Assembly (NCBI GenBank): GCA_003024785.1
Contig: PUQB01000575.1
Coordinates: 1-64,000 of the forward strand
Origin: Selaginella tamariscina
Lineage: Eukaryota > Streptophyta > Lycopodiopsida > Selaginellales > Selaginellaceae
Length of the DNA: 64,000 nucleotides
Direction of reading: 5' to 3'
Positions within the stretch are counted from its first letter, which is position 1; every line of letters starts with the position of its first letter. A program made the translations under genes and the position numbers. A model generated the notes under the pieces. It was not told the DNA's origin and searched no databases. It saw only the letters and a list, made by a program, of their open reading frames with translations. Positions 61,146-64,000 of this stretch are shown here, in pieces.

Positions 61146-62844
61146 AATGGCTTTCGTACCCTATTCCAACTCCACACCTCTTACATGTGGTAAGCCATGA
61201 GGCAGCTCGGGGGGAAGACGTCAACAAACTCCTCGCACACTAGCTTTGTTCAAGGTAACAGTAAAAGAACTTGTTTGAAGACTCAAGGTTTGTTCCAAAC
61301 CAAGTGTCTTTCACTTCAATATACTCAAGCTTCATGTGCTTGGTGCTTCACTAATCTTAGGATCCACACGCACTAGCTTTGCAAGAAAGAAAGTTTTACC
61401 AGCTAGGTTTTGCCAACCTCTAGCTATAACTCCTTCACACAAGCAATTTAGCTATGTGTGACAACTGAGCCCTCAATCTCGTGTTGAGGCACAGTCTTTG
61501 TGCATCTCCACCAGTTGGATTTTGCTAACCTCCAGCTGTAACTCCTCCACACAAGCATTGTAGCTCTATGTGACATTTAAGTGCTCAATCTCGTATTGAG
61601 GCACAATCTTCATGCAGCTCCACTAGCTGGGTTTTGCCAGCCTACAGCTGTAACTCCTCCACACAAGCACTGTAAGCTCTGTGTGATAGTTGAGCCCTCA
61701 ATCTCGTATTAATGCACAGTCTTCATGTAGTCCACCAGCTGGGTTTTGCCACCTCCAGCTGTAACTCCTCCACACAAGCATTGTAGCTCTGTGTGATAGC
61801 TGAGCCCTCAATCTCGTATTGAGGCACAGTCTTCGTGCAGCTTCACCAGCTGGGTTGCCAACCTCTAGCTGTAACTCCTCCACACAAGCACTATAGCTCT
61901 ATATGATAGCTAAACCTTCAAATTCATATTGAGGCACAGTCTTTGTGGACAAGTTGCACTCCTCCACTAACTTTGTTGACACAAAGTATCACTACTAATG
62001 CTATCCACAAGGACTTGCACTGGACGATCACCTAGTCATCCCTCCACCACAATAGCACGTGTGTTGGCTCCTCTCGTGCCATGTAGTTTATCTATTGAGC
62101 AAGAACAAATAGAAATTACCTTGTGGTTTAGAGAAGTCTCCTTTGTGCTCCTCTCGACGCTCCATCTCCTAAAGCTTCTTAGGCGTCTACTTGTCCTTGC
62201 TGCCATTGAAACTTTTGCCCTTGGGCTTGCTTCTCCTTGAACAATTTGCCTTTTAGTGTCCAACGTCTCCACACAGGTGGTATTATCCTCTCCTTCCCAC
62301 CGGTCACTCATCTCGAACCTTGCTCCGATACCAATTGTTATGCACCATTACATAAAACTAGAGCCCTCACAAAACCACCCGATCTCCCCCGAGCTGTCTC
62401 TAATCTCCACACGCTATCTCCAAAAAGGCTCCAATCTTAGTGTGCCCTTAATTCTCTTAGATCTAGGTATAGCTCTTTAGGAATATTCTAGCTTATACCT
62501 TTCTAGGAGATATTCTTGATTCGTTATAACGGGTCATAACAAGTATACTATAATTTTGTACCATGTGTCGTGCGCAGTCATAATATAAGCTTCCTTTCTC
62601 TCACTATATGACTATCTCTTACTCATATTTCTGCTTTGATGTATACTATTCATTTCTAAGTACTGTGACGGAATCTATAGTACTGCTACCTACTATACAC
62701 CTTGCCATCCTTATCCTTTCCCGACCTTCTGAAGTCTGATCTGTCTTGTATTTCTACTCTATCTTATTCCGATTGACCCTTAATACGGGTTTGTCGGTGG
62801 CGACCACTACTATGTTTAGTGCGTAGGATTTTCTATGTTCAACA

Positions 62845-64000
62845 AAAGCCATTTATCGTAAGCCATTTTGATTGAGCCATGTTGAGAAGCAAGAGGTTAG
62901 AAATATGGCTTCATACAATTGAGCAAGTCTCCATTTCGTGCACCAATATTGCTTGTCTCAAAAAAAATGGCACCATGAGGATGTGCATAGACTGCAGAGC
63001 TCTCAACAAGTAAACAGTGAAGGACAGGATGCCCATGCCACGTGTGGATACTATCATGGATCATCTTAGTAGAGCAAGAGTGTTCACCAAGATAGATTTG
63101 CGTAGTGGGTATCATTAGATTGCTGTGAAGGAGGCAATATCTACAAAACTACTTTCAACATTAGCTTTGGGCATTTTGAGTTCATTATTATGTCATTTGG
63201 CTTAATAAATGCCCCATCCACATTCACTTGGTTGATGACTGAGGTGTTTGGTGACTACTTGCATAACTTTGTGAAGATCTTCCTCGACGATATTCTTATT
63301 TAAAGTAAGAATATGAAGGAGCATGTGGAACATTTGCAAAGAATTCTTCAGTTGCTGCGTGCAAAGAAGAGAAAATGTGCATTTGTTCAGTGTGAAGTGG
63401 AGTATTTGGGTCACATTGTGATGCCAAGTGGAGTGAAAACTGATCCACAAAAGATGGCAATGGTGGAGCAATGGCTAGTTCTTAGCAATATACAAGAGTT
63501 ATGGAGTTTCTTGGGCATGGTTAGTTATTACCAGCAATATGTCAAGGATTATGCCAAGAAAGCTTCTCCATTAACTAGGTTGTTGAGGAAGGACGTTCCC
63601 TTTGCATAGAGTGCTTCAGAGAAGAGCAGTTTCCAAGCTTTGAAACAAGTTTTGGTACGTTCACTAGTTTTATGTATTGCAGATCCCTCTAAGCCTTATG
63701 AGGTATGCGTGATGCAAGTGGAATGGCCATTGGAGTTGTACTTATACAAGAGGGAAGGCCTATTGCTTATGAGAGTCGTACTTTGAATTCTGCAAAGCAA
63801 CGGTACTCAACATATAAGCAAGAACTATTGGCTATTGTTAATGCATTATGAGTTTGGAGGCACTATCTTTATGGTGCAAGTTTCAAGGTGTTTACAGATC
63901 ACAAGCCTTTGGTGTATCTTTTCACACAAAAAGAGTTAAACTCTCGTTAGGATGGTTAAGCTCATGGAGTTTGACGAATTTCCTATTGAGCATCATGTGG
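62845..64000 (+). mobile_element. Y-family Ty3 element, reverse transcriptase and RNase H, running out of the window
   Basis: Here the reverse transcriptase is not cut at the joint. It continues through the connection region (CEVEYLGHIVMPSGVKTDPQ, YYQQYVKDYAKKASPLTRLL) into RNase H-like sequence near 63780-63960 ([13 protein letters not shown]). This is the undisturbed continuation of the element that elsewhere is joined to gag. It is more diverged from units 1 and 2 than those are from each other. Broken. Confidence 0.8.

Larger units (their letters stand above)
44858..62541 (-). mobile_element. Nested Y-family Ty3 element, split by the DNA transposon (unit 3)
   Basis: Left part 44858-47243 (LTR 44858-45066, integrase, RNase H, reverse transcriptase). 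Right part 61146-62541 (protease region repeats, primer site, LTR 62336-62541, then AGTAT at 62542-62546). Near 62320-62335 the primer site reads TGGTATCGGAGC, closer to the canonical initiator-Met site than in units 1 and 2. Broken. Confidence 0.85.
44551..62844 (+). repeat. Solo X-family LTR split by a nested Y element and DNA transposon (unit 3)
   Basis: LTR parts 44551-44857 and 62547-62844. Between them lie the nested Y element and, inside that, the 13.9 kb DNA transposon. Confidence 0.8.
33176..63357. repeat. Tandem unit 3, interrupted by a 13.9 kb DNA transposon
   Basis: Third unit. Removing the insert (47244-61145 plus one 4-bp target copy) leaves about 16.28 kb, matching units 1 and 2. 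The part left of the insert is near-identical to unit 2. The part to the right (61146-63357) is visibly more diverged from units 1 and 2. The unit has no abnormal joint at its right end: reverse transcriptase continues normally into 63358-64000, as expected for the last unit of an array. Confidence 0.8.

Noticed and set aside
1-64000. tRNA or rRNA genes
   Set aside because: None recognised. The only tRNA-related sequence is the primer site of the Y elements.

Overview
The window looks like nuclear DNA of a land plant. The coding pieces have GT-AG introns, one gene carries a Dof-like zinc finger (a plant hallmark), and most of the sequence is nested Ty3-type LTR retroelements. The DNA transposon carries a transposase family that I associate with seedless plants and many other eukaryotes. 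The lineage (fern, lycophyte, moss or other) cannot be fixed from this window alone.

Layout. Positions 1-63357 are a head-to-tail tandem array of a ~16.3 kb unit: the tail of one unit (1-603), then unit 1 (604-16911), unit 2 (16912-33175) and unit 3 (33176-63357, enlarged by a 13.9 kb insertion). The same abnormal joint, Ty3 reverse transcriptase running into a reverse-oriented gag, recurs at 603/604, 16911/16912 and 33175/33176. It is absent at the far right, where the reverse transcriptase simply continues (63358-64000). Each unit holds, left to right: a minus-strand Ty3 gag with its LTR (family X); about 4.5 kb of non-retroelement DNA with a minus-strand five-exon gene that combines a Dof-like zinc finger with a PEHE domain (KANSL1/MSL1 type); a minus-strand gag-protease fossil (family D); and a plus-strand Ty3 element (family Y). 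The family Y element is split by a solo X LTR, which is itself split by a second, minus-strand Y element with LTRs, primer site and 5-bp target duplication.

In unit 3 only, a large DNA transposon (47244-61145; 26-bp terminal inverted repeats; AATG target duplication) sits inside the nested Y element. Units 1 and 2 supply the empty site. Its plus strand carries a DDD/E-type transposase. Its minus strand carries two cargo genes: an FCP1/NIF-type (HAD) phosphatase-like gene, and a gene joining a ParB/sulfiredoxin-like domain to a beta-class DNA methyltransferase-like domain. The methyltransferase gene and the transposase are divergently transcribed. Between them lie two arrays of an 18-bp perfect palindrome (GGCGGGATTAATCCCGCC and variants) spaced about 42-46 bp, separated by 3.3 kb of microsatellites and AT-rich tandem repeats.

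The ParB-like methyltransferase together with palindrome arrays on a eukaryotic transposon is the most promising candidate for an undescribed system. ParB proteins bind palindromes, so the arrays could be recognition, methylation or partition-like sites. That link is inference. Many differences between the units are single-base indels, so sequencing or assembly noise is possible, and the array itself needs read-level confirmation.
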